Source: Mytilisepta virgata (lineage: Eukaryota; Mollusca; Bivalvia; Mytilida; Mytilidae). From it: DNA of 64,000 nucleotides. A model generated the notes under the pieces. That model saw nothing but the letters and a program-made list of their open reading frames with translations. It was not told where the DNA came from and searched no databases. Positions 1 through 10,284 of the stretch are shown in pieces. Where the stretch lies: assembly GCA_028015205.1 (NCBI GenBank), contig CM051514.1, positions 22,336,150 through 22,400,149 on the forward strand, given 5' to 3'. The position numbers and the translations under genes are program-made. Position 1 is the stretch's first letter; every line of letters starts with the position of its first letter.

Positions 1-1
1 A

Positions 2-1084
2 ATTTTATCTTGTAAAGAGGTAGACATTACAACATTGCAAAGATTTGCAGGAAAATGTATATCAATGAATTTGGTTGTACCAGCAGCAAAACTGTATATA
101 AGAGATGTAAATTTAGCTATTTCCTGTTGTTTTAAGAATAGTAGAAATGTATTAGTTGGGGGTGCATTGCGTCTTGAAATTGAGCATTGGCGTTTTTTAG
201 ACAATTGGGCAGGTTTTGTCAAATGGAGGAAAGAATATCATCATCAACTTATGCTAGCAACAGATGCTAGTTTGTTTAGATGTGGGGTAGCCATCTTGTC
301 AGGATCTATGAAGGGAGAGAAGTTTGGTGATTATTGGTTAGAGGGAGATTCAAGACCAATACATTTGAAAGAAGCAGAAGCTTTGTTAAAGGCAGTTCAG
401 TCTTTGAAATGTAGTATAAAGGACTGCAGGTTAGATGTCTTGACAGACAATATGTCTGTTTTGTATGCATGGGAAAATCAGGGTGGCAGAGATTTTGCAC
501 TGAATCTTATTATGAAACAGTTGTTTAAGTTTGTATTTGAGCATAATATCCAACTCTGTTTGCAATATGTGCCTTCAGCAAAGAATGAGGCGGATGCTCC
601 TTCTCGTGTTATTGATATGTCGGATTCTATGCTTTGTTCTAAGTCGTGGTTAAAGGTTGAATTGGCTTATGGTCCTCATACAGTTGATCTGATGGCGTGC
701 GAGTCAAATGCTATGAAGACGTCAACAAATGATTTACTTAAGCACTTTACTAAAGGACCTTCACCACAATCTGCAGGTATAAATGTGTTCGCTCAAGATC
801 TTTCGAAAGAGGAAAACCCTTATGTGTTTCCACCGTTTGTTCTATTATTTCCACTTTTGAAGTATCTGAGGGAACAAAGGGTTTCTATGTGTACATTTAT
901 AGCTCCAGTATTTCCTACAGTGCCTGTTTGGGAACCTTTCTTAAAGTCTTATTGTATTGGTTCTTTTGTACTTGGACATAAAGGAGAGTTAAATGTTGTG
1001 AAATATCCCACAAAAGGGGGGTACATATGTGGCAATAATGGGTTAAAATGGGACTTGAAAGCTTACAGACTTTCATTTGCATAA
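2..1084 (+). CDS. DIRS-like RT C-terminus plus RNase H (partial, open at left edge)
   Basis: The frame has no stop back to the first bases, so the protein begins outside the window; the first ATG (around 65) need not be the start. RNase H acidic residues are visible in order: Asp in ATDAS (codon near 260), Glu in HLKEAEAL (near 370), Asp in LTDNMS (near 440) and Asp in KNEADAPSR (near 590). The preceding RFAGKCISM...VVPAAKLY stretch resembles the thumb end of DIRS reverse transcriptases. After RNase H comes a conserved-looking region (GPHTVDLMACESN, then PPFVLLFPLL) that is usual between RNase H and recombinase in this group. The product would process the RNA strand during element replication. 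It ends six bases before the recombinase frame. Confidence 0.75.
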   Translation: MLSCKEVDITTLQRFAGKCISMNLVVPAAKLYIRDVNLAISCCFKNSRNVLVGGALRLEIEHWRFLDNWAGFVKWRKEYHHQLMLATDASLFRCGVAILSGSMKGEKFGDYWLEGDSRPIHLKEAEALLKAVQSLKCSIKDCRLDVLTDNMSVLYAWENQGGRDFALNLIMKQLFKFVFEHNIQLCLQYVPSAKNEADAPSRVIDMSDSMLCSKSWLKVELAYGPHTVDLMACESNAMKTSTNDLLKHFTKGPSPQSAGINVFAQDLSKEENPYVFPPFVLLFPLLKYLREQRVSMCTFIAPVFPTVPVWEPFLKSYCIGSFVLGHKGELNVVKYPTKGGYICGNNGLKWDLKAYRLSFA

Positions 1085-1090
1085 TATTGT

Positions 1091-2304
1091 TTGTTTCAGG
1101 TTTTTGATACTATTGACCTGTTAGATATTGATCAAAGACTAGAATCATTGGATGGGCAGTTACAGAATTCAGTGTCTCAAAAAAAGTTGAGAAAATTAAC
1201 AGATAGATTGAAACAATTTTTGTTAAACTTGCAAAACACACCTACTGTAATTAATGTCATGCCACATGACTTGCGTCGGTTTTTAGTGTGGAGTGACTCA
1301 TTGAGGAAAACACAGGTCCATCAACATACATGTCCTTTTATTGGAAGAAAGGGTATACAGTCATGTTCATGTAGGGTGGCATTGGCTTTTAATACATTGT
1401 CAGTTTTGGTGTCCCAATTAGTCAGCATATTTGAAAATCATGGTAGAGGTCGGCATTGGGATGAAGTCAAGTTATGTGGAAATCCAGCGGTCTCAGTTCT
1501 TATCAAGCAATATGTCAAAATAGTAAGTGAAGAACAGGCAAAAGCGCGTATATTACCAAAACAAGCAAAACCATTGTTTATTGGGAAAATACGTTCAATT
1601 TCATCTTATATACATAATCAGATGAAAAGTGGTGATCTGCTTTCTTTAAGGGAAAGGTATACTTTGGTTCGTGACCAAGCTATCTTTAAGCTTCAGTTTT
1701 TTGCTGGTGATAGGGCATCAGACATTTCAAATCTCTTAGTCCAAGAAATAAAAGAATTACCTGATAAATCTGGCTATGCTTTCTGTCATACCTTTGGGAA
1801 AACTTTAAGAGGGGGTGATGGGAAATGTAATACTTTTGTAATAATGAGATGCCCGGATCAGGTGATATGCCCTATAATTGCTCTGGAGTTGTATTTTTCA
1901 TTTGTTAAGAAATGGGGTATTAGATTGTTTACTGGATATGTATTTAGAATTGTTACTGAGAGTGGTAGGGTGTTGGATGTTCCTGTGACATATGCAGTTA
2001 TTTATGATAGACTAAAGACCTATTTGAATATTCTGGGTGTTAATGAAGGGGAAACTCCTCATTCTTTAAGAGCAGGTTGTGCTATTTCGCTTGCAGTATC
2101 AGGTTCTGATACAGCACAAGATGACTGAAGCAGCATATTGGTTGGTCGAGCGATAAAATGGCAGATTATTATAGCAGAGCAACTAGGTTAAGGGATGCTA
2201 GTAGTGTTGCTACGAAACTTGCAAAATCTGTAGAGACCAATAAAATGGAACATTTTTATAGGAAATTTGGTGATTTTGCTAACCTCAAATGTGCATTTGT
2301 TTAA
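1091..2304 (+). pseudogene. DIRS-like tyrosine recombinase, frameshifted before the catalytic Tyr
   Basis: The frame from 1091 to 2128 encodes the recombinase core: the first Arg of the active site is in FFAGDRASD (near 1710) and the H-x-x-R box is HSLRAG (near 2060). It then stops at 2126-2128. The rest of the family's C-terminus, with the second His in HIGWSS and the nucleophile Tyr in MADYYSR, continues in another frame from about 2131 to a stop at 2302-2304. A small indel near 2110-2130 would explain this. The frame has no ATG at its start (TTG at 1091), but the sequence just before it, tttgtttcag then g, looks like a 3' splice site. The intact enzyme would insert a circular cDNA by strand exchange. 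Confidence 0.75.
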
Positions 2305-2532
2305 GAAGGGTAGTTTTGATGTTTGCCGTGGATTAATTTTCGTATGGCAATGTGTATTATCACTTTTATAGGAACATTTGCTTTTTAACATACTGTTCAT
2401 TTTGATATATTGATGTCATGTTTATTAGTTTTATTGTTAGGAGCTTGTTTGAGAGAATTAGATTGTTAAAACATGAACATTTTGTTTTGTGCTCATATTG
2501 TATTTACAGTTTTGTCATTTGTTAATATTGTC

Positions 2533-2545
2533 AAAATATCTAGGA
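2533..2545. repeat. Target-site duplication of LINE-A, left copy
   Basis: The 13 bases aaaatatctagga next to the (attg)n tail are repeated exactly at 15825-15837, after the other end of the element. The last base may belong to the tail. Confidence 0.85.
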
Positions 2546-2572
2546 TTGATTGATTGATTGATTGTTGTTTAA

Positions 2573-2608
2573 CGCCGTGCTGGCGATATTGCAGCCAATA
2601 TCACGGCG
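2573..2608 (-). other. LINE-A 3'-terminal stem-loop
   Basis: CGCCGTG pairs with CACGGCG, and inside it GATATTG pairs with CAATATC around a short loop. It lies just before the (CAAT)n tail. The same structure ends LINE-B, D and F. It is a plausible RT recognition element for target-primed reverse transcription (inference from LINEs that need a 3' stem-loop). Confidence 0.7.
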
Positions 2609-2898
2609 AGAACTAATTTGACTCGAGCTGATTAAAATGTCGAACAATACTTAGAATATTTACATATAAAATATTGAGGGCAGAATAAAACGTAAAACTG
2701 ATATCACAGTCGAACTTTCATTTAGAAATAATATCACAGATACACTAATAATATCACAGATACAATATTCATCAAACAAAGTCAATATACATAAAATATT
2801 CAGTAAAAGATATCATCTTATATAAAACCACGTTAATTAACAATAACAAAGTTTAAGATAATGACCAATAACTATACTCAAGAACATAGTAAAATAGT

Positions 2899-5800
2899 CT
2901 ATATTCTCGAGTACAGTCCTACGTCTTTCAAATATTGTAAAAGACGGTCGCCAGCGACCACTGTAAATAAATCTTTCATATTGTTGACTGTGTAGTACCG
3001 ACGAATTATGTTGGATTTATCCACACAGTCTATTAAAAGGTGTTTCACAGTGTGTCGACATTGGCACGGGATACACTCAGGAGGCGGTTCATTCTCTAAA
3101 ATAAAAGAATGAGTCGTCCTGGTGTGGCCAATGCGACATCTAGTTAAAACCACTTGTTCTCTTCGGCTTCTTCCGAAGGAAGAAACATTTTTGCCAACAG
3201 TTGGCTCAATGGTATGTAATTTATTTTCTGTCAGCAGATCGCACTGGGACTGCCACAGACGTAAAACATATTTATAAATCACAAGTTTAAAATCCGTATA
3301 AGGCACTGACAGATTAGTAATTGGGTCATTTAAAGCATCCTTCGCTATACTATCTACGACTGTGTTTCCTCGGATACCAATATGACTTGGTATCCAGATA
3401 AAAACTATTTCTTTGCCCATTTGTACAAGTCTTTTATAGAATTCAATAATATGGGCAATTAAAGGGTTTTTATATTTCTGACCTTCTATAGCCAATAAAC
3501 ATGAAAGAGAATCTGAGCATATAAGGAATTTCAGTTTATCAGACGTTCTGACAAATTTCAAAGCAAGAATGATGGCTCTAGCTTCTGCAGTAAATATTGA
3601 ACTGGAAGATGGAAGACGGAGAATTGCTGCCTGCTGCCCATGGACTGCTGCGGCAGCCACTTCGTCCCCGTCCTTGGATCCATCTGTATAAATTGAGTCA
3701 TGAAATGCAAATTTTGATTTTATTTCAGCAAAATGTTGCTGAATTATAATTGGGTTTGTTTCAGACTTTTTATGTTTTCTGAGGTCAAAAATAAATTTAG
3801 GTTTGGGTACAAGCCAAGGTGGCGATTGAGGTATATCAATAGGGGCTATCTCATCAAGGTTTAAGTTAGAACCAGAAATATGTGGTTTCATTCGAATACC
3901 AAATGGAGGAATTTTATTTTCATGTTGTTCAAATATATCCTCATAGAGAGGATTGAAAACACAGTCGTAGGCAGGATTTGAAGGATATGCTTTTAGCTTG
4001 GTTAAGTATTGTAAACCAAGTTTTATCCTACGGTTATAAAGAGAAGGCTCGTTTGCTTCTACATATAAACTCTCCACAGGAGACGTTCTGAACGCCCCCA
4101 AGGCCAAACATAGGCCTTGGTGGTGAACAGTATCTAAAATTTGTATGTAGGATTTGCGAGCAGATCCATACACAATGGAACAATAATCAAGCTTTGATCT
4201 AACTAAAGATCGATATAAATTTAATAAAATAGTTTTATCAGCACCCCAGTCAGTGCTGGAAACAACTTTTAAAATATCCAATGCTTTCAAGCATTTAGCT
4301 TTAAGCATTTTGATATGGGGTAGAAAGGTAAGTTTACTGTCAAACAGGAGTCCAAGGAATTTTGTTTCTTTGACTACTTTAATTGGAGAATTATTAAGTG
4401 TCAGTTCGGGGTCTAAATGCAATTTCCGTTTATTACAAAAATGCATACATACGGTTTTAGAGTTGGAGAATTTAAAACCGTTTTCCGTAGCCCATTTTTC
4501 AATTTTATTTAAAGACAATTGTAATTGTCTTTCAATATTGTTCATATTTTTAGCTCTGTAACATATTAAAAAGTCATCAACATAAAGAGAGCCTTCAACA
4601 TTCTTTTGTAGGGTTTTGGCCAAACTATTTATTTTAATGCTAAATAAAGTAACAGGGAGGATGCTTCCCTGGGGAACACCCATCTCCTGTTCAAATGGGT
4701 CAGACATAGTTGTATTAACCTTAACCTTCAACTGCCTGTCTGACAAAAAATTGTCAATAAAGGTAGGTAGTCTACCTTTCAACCCCATATCGTTTAAGTC
4801 TTTTAAAATACCATATTTCCAGGTGGTGTCGTATGCCTTTTCTAGGTCGAAAAAGACCGACACCACATGTTCACCCTTAGCAAACCCGTTGCGTATAAAA
4901 GACTCAAAGCGAACAAGATGATCTAACGTGCTTCTGCCCTGTCGGAACCCACACTGTATATTGGACAGGAGACCATTGGTCTCAAGGAACCAGACAAGGC
5001 GGTCGTTGATCATCCGTTCCATAGTCTTGCATACGCAACTTGTGAGGGCAATTGGCCGATAATTCAACGGTTCAAAATGATCCTTCCCAGGTTTTGGAAT
5101 AGGGACAACTGTAGCCAGCTTCCACATAGATGGCAAGTCACCAGTTTCCCAGATGTTATTTAGTAAATCCAAAAGTGTGTGTAATAATATATCAGGAAGG
5201 TGCTTCAGAAGTTTATAATGAATTTCATCAGGACCACATGCTGTGTCGTGGGCCTTTGACAGAGAATGTTTGAGTTCATCCAAAGAGAAAGGGCTGTTGT
5301 AGTCTTCTGTATTTTTAGATCTAAAATTAAGGTTAGTTTTCTCAGTGCGATTTTTGATTTGTTGAAATTCCGGAGTGTAATTTTGAGTGGAAGAATGCTT
5401 AGAGAATGTGTCTGCAAGTTTATTAGAAATGTCCTTTTCGGATGTCAGAAGAGTCTGGCCATCTTTAAGATGGTGGAGATTGGTCTTTCTGTTTTTTCCG
5501 TTAATTTTTTGTATGAAATTCCAAACTTTATTCATTGGTGTACGGGAGTTTATTTTAGAGACGAAGTTTTGCCAAGACTTGCGCCTCTTTTGTTTAAATG
5601 TTCGACGTGCTTTAGCACGAAATATACGAACATTACTCAGATTGTCAGAGGTTGGATTAATGTTGAACCGTCGTTCGGCCTTTTTCCTGTGTTTCTTAGC
5701 TTCCTCACAGTCGTCATCGAACCAGGGTTTGCTTGGTTGTTTTGGATTTGTCGAGGTTTTAGGGATGGTTTTCTCAGCTATCGATACTAACTTTTCAGTA

Positions 5801-6579
5801 AAATTAAGAACTGGATTTCTAACGTTACAGAAGTTATCTGTCCTAAGTTCATCGCGACAGAGTTGCTCGAACAAAGACCAATTGGCTTTGTCAAATTTCC
5901 AGCGAGCAACTCTCTCAGATGGCGAAGGAAAGAGATTTTCCAATATGACTGGGAAGTGATCACTTCGACACAAGTCATCATGGACCCGCCATGAGTAATC
6001 TAGTAATAAAGAAGGGTCGCAAATGGTTAGATCGATAGCGGAGTAAGAACCATTTCCTGGATGGAGATAGGTGTTAGACCCATCATTAAATATACAGAAA
6101 CCTTCCTGGCTTAAAAAATCTTCCATTTTTTTTCCTTTGTCATTTTGGGAGTTACTGCCCCAGATAGGATTATGAGCATTAAAATCGCCCATAAGAAGAA
6201 AAGGGGCAGGCAGCTGATCCGTTAAAGATTTCAACTGGCTGATTTGTAAAGATGAATTTAGGGGAATATAAACAGAACATAATGTGATTGTCTTCTGAAG
6301 AGAAAGTCGGACAGCAACCGCCTGTAATTCAGTGTTTAAGGGCACTTCGCTATGAATGATTCCATTTCTAATGAGGACGGATGAGCCGCCAGCAGCTCTT
6401 TCGTCCTTTGAGACCTTCGTGCTATATAAAGAGTAATTTTTAATATTTACATTATCATTGTCTTTTAAATGAGTTTCTTGAAGACAGAAGGCGACAGGAA
6501 GAAATGTTTGAATAAGTAGAGATAACTCAATTAAATTTATTTTCAAACCTCGACAATTCCACTGTATTATATTATTCAT
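2899..6579 (-). CDS. LINE-A ORF2: APE endonuclease, reverse transcriptase, RNase H
   Basis: 1226 codons without a stop. The protein nicks target DNA, copies the element RNA from the nick and carries RNase H. Endonuclease motifs: WNCRG (residue 7), QETHL, GDFNAHN (about 130) and SDHFP (about 206). RT motifs: FDLEKAYD, GVPQGS and the catalytic YVDD (about 666). RNase H: YTDGSKDG (about 963), TAEARA, CSDSLS and the last Asp in VVDSIAK. A CxC...H...C motif lies near residue 1170. It starts at the ATG inside the ORF1 stop (ATGA overlap). Compared with LINE-D it differs at a few otherwise conserved positions, for example Arg for Gly before SDHFP and Pro for Ser after GVPQGSIL. The frame is open but may be weakened. 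Confidence 0.9.
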   Translation of the reverse strand: MNNIIQWNCRGLKINLIELSLLIQTFLPVAFCLQETHLKDNDNVNIKNYSLYSTKVSKDERAAGGSSVLIRNGIIHSEVPLNTELQAVAVRLSLQKTITLCSVYIPLNSSLQISQLKSLTDQLPAPFLLMGDFNAHNPIWGSNSQNDKGKKMEDFLSQEGFCIFNDGSNTYLHPGNGSYSAIDLTICDPSLLLDYSWRVHDDLCRSDHFPVILENLFPSPSERVARWKFDKANWSLFEQLCRDELRTDNFCNVRNPVLNFTEKLVSIAEKTIPKTSTNPKQPSKPWFDDDCEEAKKHRKKAERRFNINPTSDNLSNVRIFRAKARRTFKQKRRKSWQNFVSKINSRTPMNKVWNFIQKINGKNRKTNLHHLKDGQTLLTSEKDISNKLADTFSKHSSTQNYTPEFQQIKNRTEKTNLNFRSKNTEDYNSPFSLDELKHSLSKAHDTACGPDEIHYKLLKHLPDILLHTLLDLLNNIWETGDLPSMWKLATVVPIPKPGKDHFEPLNYRPIALTSCVCKTMERMINDRLVWFLETNGLLSNIQCGFRQGRSTLDHLVRFESFIRNGFAKGEHVVSVFFDLEKAYDTTWKYGILKDLNDMGLKGRLPTFIDNFLSDRQLKVKVNTTMSDPFEQEMGVPQGSILPVTLFSIKINSLAKTLQKNVEGSLYVDDFLICYRAKNMNNIERQLQLSLNKIEKWATENGFKFSNSKTVCMHFCNKRKLHLDPELTLNNSPIKVVKETKFLGLLFDSKLTFLPHIKMLKAKCLKALDILKVVSSTDWGADKTILLNLYRSLVRSKLDYCSIVYGSARKSYIQILDTVHHQGLCLALGAFRTSPVESLYVEANEPSLYNRRIKLGLQYLTKLKAYPSNPAYDCVFNPLYEDIFEQHENKIPPFGIRMKPHISGSNLNLDEIAPIDIPQSPPWLVPKPKFIFDLRKHKKSETNPIIIQQHFAEIKSKFAFHDSIYTDGSKDGDEVAAAAVHGQQAAILRLPSSSSIFTAEARAIILALKFVRTSDKLKFLICSDSLSCLLAIEGQKYKNPLIAHIIEFYKRLVQMGKEIVFIWIPSHIGIRGNTVVDSIAKDALNDPITNLSVPYTDFKLVIYKYVLRLWQSQCDLLTENKLHTIEPTVGKNVSSFGRSRREQVVLTRCRIGHTRTTHSFILENEPPPECIPCQCRHTVKHLLIDCVDKSNIIRRYYTVNNMKDLFTVVAGDRLLQYLKDVGLYSRI

Positions 6580-8029
6580 TTATGTGGTGGGCGAATGGGG
6601 GAGAAGTTCTTAGATCTCCCTCTGGAAGAACTTCTGTTTTGGCCACTATCTGCACGGACGTCAGTGGCTTGGGGAGTAGAGTTCACAGATGGAACTAATG
6701 GATCACCCCATATTGATTCTAAGTTTTCATTTGACGTCGTGTCCATTTGTTCAGAGTCATCATCTGCTTCCTCGTCAAACTCGGAGCAGAGATCTCTGAA
6801 CTTATGCAATTTGTTTTTCTCCGCCTTGGAGAGTCGATTCGAAGACTGTTTATTTTTATTAACTGACGAAGAACGAGTTGTTTTTTGAGAAGACGATGGT
6901 GATTGTTTCCGTTGAGATTTTTGGCTTGAAGATGTGTTAGATTTTTGGTTATTGGACTGTGTTTTGTTTTGACCTGTGGTATTTCTGGCAAAAGATTCTG
7001 AAGTTTGTGAAGAATTGGATCATGTAGACTGCTTTGATGGAGTGGGCTTTCCTGATAAATTACCCTCAGATAAAAGAACTGGTAGTTCTTTTCCGTTTGG
7101 CCAAGTAAATTCAGTCTGCGTCTGGAAAGATCTTGTTTTAGTTGGGGTTTTAACTTTTTCTGCGTAAGTTGTATTTTGCGAGGAGTTATTCTGGACAGAG
7201 ACCAACTTTCGAGCTTCTTGATAACTGAGATTTTTTTCTGCTTTAACTTTTTGAATTTGGAGTTCAGTTTTGTAGACTTCACAGATTCTAGAATTAGCCA
7301 TGTGTTCACCGCCGCAGTTTATACATTTTGGATCATTTGTACATCAAAACTTGAGTGGCCCTCTACAGAACGTTTGACACATTTTTCAGTATTCCTACAG
7401 GAATTCCTACCGTGTCCAAACTTTTGACATTTGAAACAGCGGGTAGGGTTTGGTACAAATGTGTCAACCTTGATTCTGTAAGGACCGATGTAAATATGTT
7501 CAGGTAGTTTTGGGAGATCAAATGTAAGAAGATATGTATTGAGTTTCACAGTTTTGTTTTCAAGTTTTTTGGTAAATCTTTTGACTTTAGAGACATTTTG
7601 GGGTTGTAATTCTTCACAGATTTCTTCTTCAGACAAGTCAGCTAGATCGTGATCTCTGTCTCGAATTACTCCTTGACAAGAATTTAATGTTCTATGAGGA
7701 TTAACAGAGATTTGAATATTTCCAATGTTAGTCAAAGAAAGAAGGTTTTTGCATTGTTGTTGTCTAGAACATTCGACGAGTATACATCCAGATTTCATTT
7801 TGGTCACCTTTTTAACTTCACCTGCATAAGATTGGAGTGTTTTATGTAGAAGAAATGGAGAAATTTTTGTAAGAGGTTTTTCAGAATTTTGACTGGAAAG
7901 AACCAAAAATTGAAAATATTTGCCAGGATCAGTATTTGGAGATTTCAGTGTAGGTCCATCGTCATCGCTGTCTTCATTTTTCCTTTTAGCACTGTTTGGT
8001 TTGGGGGGTTGTGTTGTTTGAGACTCCAT
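6576..8029 (-). pseudogene. LINE-A ORF1 (gag-like, CCHC), one-base frameshift
   Basis: The ATG at 8029 sits in a good context (ACCATGG). The N-terminal part matches LINE-D ORF1 through the first CCHC knuckle (CFKCQKFGHGRNSC). One base is then missing near 7343 relative to LINE-D (one fewer A in a short run), so the rest of the knuckle region and the Ser/Lys-rich tail continue in another frame. A knuckle Cys is also changed to Arg just before the shift. The intact family protein binds element RNA as an RNP chaperone. The remaining frame ends in the ATGA overlap with ORF2. Confidence 0.88.
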
Positions 8030-9108
8030 GGTGATTGTATACTGTTTCGCTACCCTTGCTCCCCGCCCACCTCGGAGCAGCATCAAAACGATGTATGCTT
8101 GCCGACTTGCGACAAGCACTAGGGCTACAAGGATAGGATACTCGCATAGAGCACTTTTTTACGGAAGCACGCTTCGTGTCGGGGGTTACCCGACGAAACA
8201 ACCATCCAAAGCAACATCTACACGATTGACCCATAAGCCACCGCCTTCTTGAACCGACTTGTATAAATGGTACTATTGCTGTACATTTTGGCAACAGGCA
8301 AGTTCAAGGGCTTGGCGTGACCAGCCGATTGGTCACGACCGGGCCCATCCGACCGCCCGTTTAAGATAAAGTAAGGGCCAAAGTGGTGTGTTTCAACCAC
8401 CAGGATCCCGTCCTCTATCCTTACGGGTATCCACACACGGCAAACATGTGGCCTCATTAAGCCGAGGAAGCCTTGCCCCATGAGCCACCGCCTTCTCTGT
8501 GCTTCCGTCAGTGGTTATCATCCGAGACCCCAGAACCCAAACATCAACCTACATCGGTACATGCTCACCACCCATCCCATCCCATTGTACCTCGGTTTCA
8601 TTGAGGGTTCATTTGCGTCTCTTCCGACAAACACGAGAAAACACAGAGGGCAAGACATGACCAGTAAATGACTGGACCGGGACCATCGAGCCATTCTTGA
8701 ACTGGGTGTACCAATTATATATCCGAAAAAATTATCCAAAATGTGAGTGTAAATTGAAGGGAATGAAAACTAATCAATAAGTCAAAAGATTCCAAAATTT
8801 AATATTAAAAAATAAAATAACAAAACAAAAGTAAAAAAATTAAAGTCCCAAATTCAAAAAAATTTTGAGCCAGTTGAGGTTTGTGACCCATAAGCCAACA
8901 CCAATCCCGCCAATCAGCAATTTCGAATTTAGACTACTCAATGTGTATAAGAAAAAAAAGGAATATAACGTTTCAAAAGGGATTGATGTGACCAGCCGAT
9001 TGACCGAATCGGGTCCATCCGGCCTCCCGTCTATGTAAAGATTGTGCCCCAGATGGTGATCGGAACAGTTTTTCCGGCCATCCAGGAACACTCCCTATTA
9101 CCGACACG
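8030..9108 (-). promoter_or_regulatory. LINE-A 5'UTR (lacking its outermost ~103 bases)
   Basis: This is the GC-richer leader upstream of ORF1, matching 57439-58624 in LINE-D. It contains two diverged copies of one module (8300-8480 and about 8985-9108; each has gtgaccagccgatt, and the full copies end with cacacggcaaacatgt). LINEs carry internal promoters in this region; a promoter here is inferred. The leader is cut at 9108 by LINE-B. Confidence 0.65.
9096..9108. repeat. Target-site duplication of LINE-B, left copy
   Basis: The 13 bases tattaccgacacg are repeated at 15709-15721, after the LINE-B tail. They are LINE-A 5'UTR sequence, which shows that B inserted into A. Confidence 0.9.
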
Positions 9109-10284
9109 CCCCCGTGTGGGTCCCGGGGACACAATAGAATAGGCCCACAGCTCCTCGGCTTGGCGTAAGAGGCCCCTAAAGAGGCGACATGTTTGCCGTG
9201 TGTCGCAAACCCGTGTCGGTAATAGGGAGTGTTCCTGGATGGCCGGATAAACGGTTCCGATCACCATCTGGGGCACAATCTTTACCTAGACGGGAGGCCG
9301 GATGGACCCGATTCGGTCAATCGGCTGGTCACACCAATTCCTTTTGTTACATTAAATATTTATTTTTATATATCATAAACATTCTAAATTCTAAATTTCT
9401 GATTCGATGGATTGGTGTTGGCTTATGGGTCACATACCTCAACAGGCTCAAAATTATTTACTTTTTAAGTTCGGCATTTTATTCTTTATCATTATTTTGT
9501 TTTGTTTTTTATTGGTATTACGTCTAAAATATTATGTTTCGGCTTTTGAAGAACTGCTTACATTTTCATGTTGTTTTGATGTCTTTTGAATTATTATTTC
9601 CAACACCCAGTTCACAGACTGGCTGGATGACCCCGGTCCAGCCAAAACTGGTCATGACTTGCCCTCTTCTGTTTTCTCGTGGTTATTTGAAAAGATCCAA
9701 AGGAACCCTCAATGACACCTAGATACAATGGGATGGGATGGGTGGAACGCATGTATCACATAGGTTGATGTTTGGGTTCCTTAGTCTTGGAGACTAACCA
9801 CTGACGGAAGCGGGGAGAAGGCGGTGGCTAATGGGGCAAGGCTTCCTCGGCTTAATGAGGCCACATGTTTGCCGTGTGTGGATACCCGTAAGGATAGAGG
9901 ACGGGATCCTGGTGGCTGAAACACGCCACTTTGGCCCTTACTTTATCTTAAACGGGCGGTCGGATTGGCCCGGTCCTGATCAATCGGCTGGTCACGCCAA
10001 GCCCTTGAACTTGACCTGTTTCCAAAATGTACAACAATAGTACCATTTATATAGGTTGGGTTCAAGAAGGCGGTGGCTCATGGGTCAATCGTGTGGATGT
10101 TACCTTGGGCGGTTGTCTTGCCGGGCAACCCCTGGCACAAGGCTTGCGCCCATTAAAAGGTACTCCATGCGAGTATCTTGTTCTTGTAGCCCTGGTGCTT
10201 GTCGCAAATGTGGCAAGCATACATCGTTTTGGTGCTGCTCCGAGGTGGGCGGGGAGCAAGAATAACGAAACATCAAAAATCACA
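9109..10284 (+). promoter_or_regulatory. LINE-B 5'UTR with two module copies
   Basis: This leader of about 1.18 kb has one module near 9109-9340 and a second near 9830-10010 (ggcttcctcggcttaatgag ... gtcacgcc). Each has the cggcaaacatgt-like and cggctggtcacgcc-like boxes. It is the mirror image of the LINE-A leader next to it. A role as internal promoter is inferred. Confidence 0.6.

Larger units (their letters stand above)
1..2304 (+). mobile_element. DIRS-like tyrosine-recombinase retroelement, 3' part, cut by the window edge
   Basis: Two consecutive reading frames carry a retroelement RNase H followed by a tyrosine recombinase, the order found in DIRS/Ngaro-type retroelements. The reverse transcriptase expected upstream lies outside the window, but the first frame stays open to the left edge. 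No integrase, protease or LTR is visible. The recombinase frame is broken before its last catalytic residue, so this copy looks inactive. The downstream boundary is not resolved; the 230 bases to position 2532 are AT-rich and hold nothing I can name. Confidence 0.75.
2546..9108 (-). mobile_element. LINE-A, main part (3' end to 5'UTR), interrupted by LINE-B
   Basis: This is a non-LTR retrotransposon on the minus strand: 3' tail with hairpin at about 2546-2610, 3'UTR, ORF2, ORF1, then 5'UTR up to 9108. Its first ~103 bases are missing here and are found at 15722-15824, beyond LINE-B. Clade: the gag-like ORF1 with CCHC knuckles plus ORF2 with APE endonuclease, RT and RNase H fits the I/Nimb-like groups. 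It is nearly identical to LINE-D. Confidence 0.92.

Noticed and set aside
2573..2608. tRNA- or SINE-like RNA gene at the LINE tails
   Set aside because: The hairpin lacks A and B boxes and a cloverleaf and always sits at LINE 3' ends.
5266..5959. Plus-strand frames inside LINE-A and LINE-D ORF2
   Set aside because: They mirror the coding strand of ORF2, recur at the same places in every copy, and have no domain of their own.
8980..9340. Independent inverted-repeat element or replication origin
   Set aside because: The palindrome is fully explained by the facing 5' leaders of LINE-A and LINE-B.
10027..10284. Upstream extension of LINE-B ORF1
   Set aside because: It is leader sequence also present in copies where it is not in frame. 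The ATG at 10285 fits the ORF1 starts of A, D and E.
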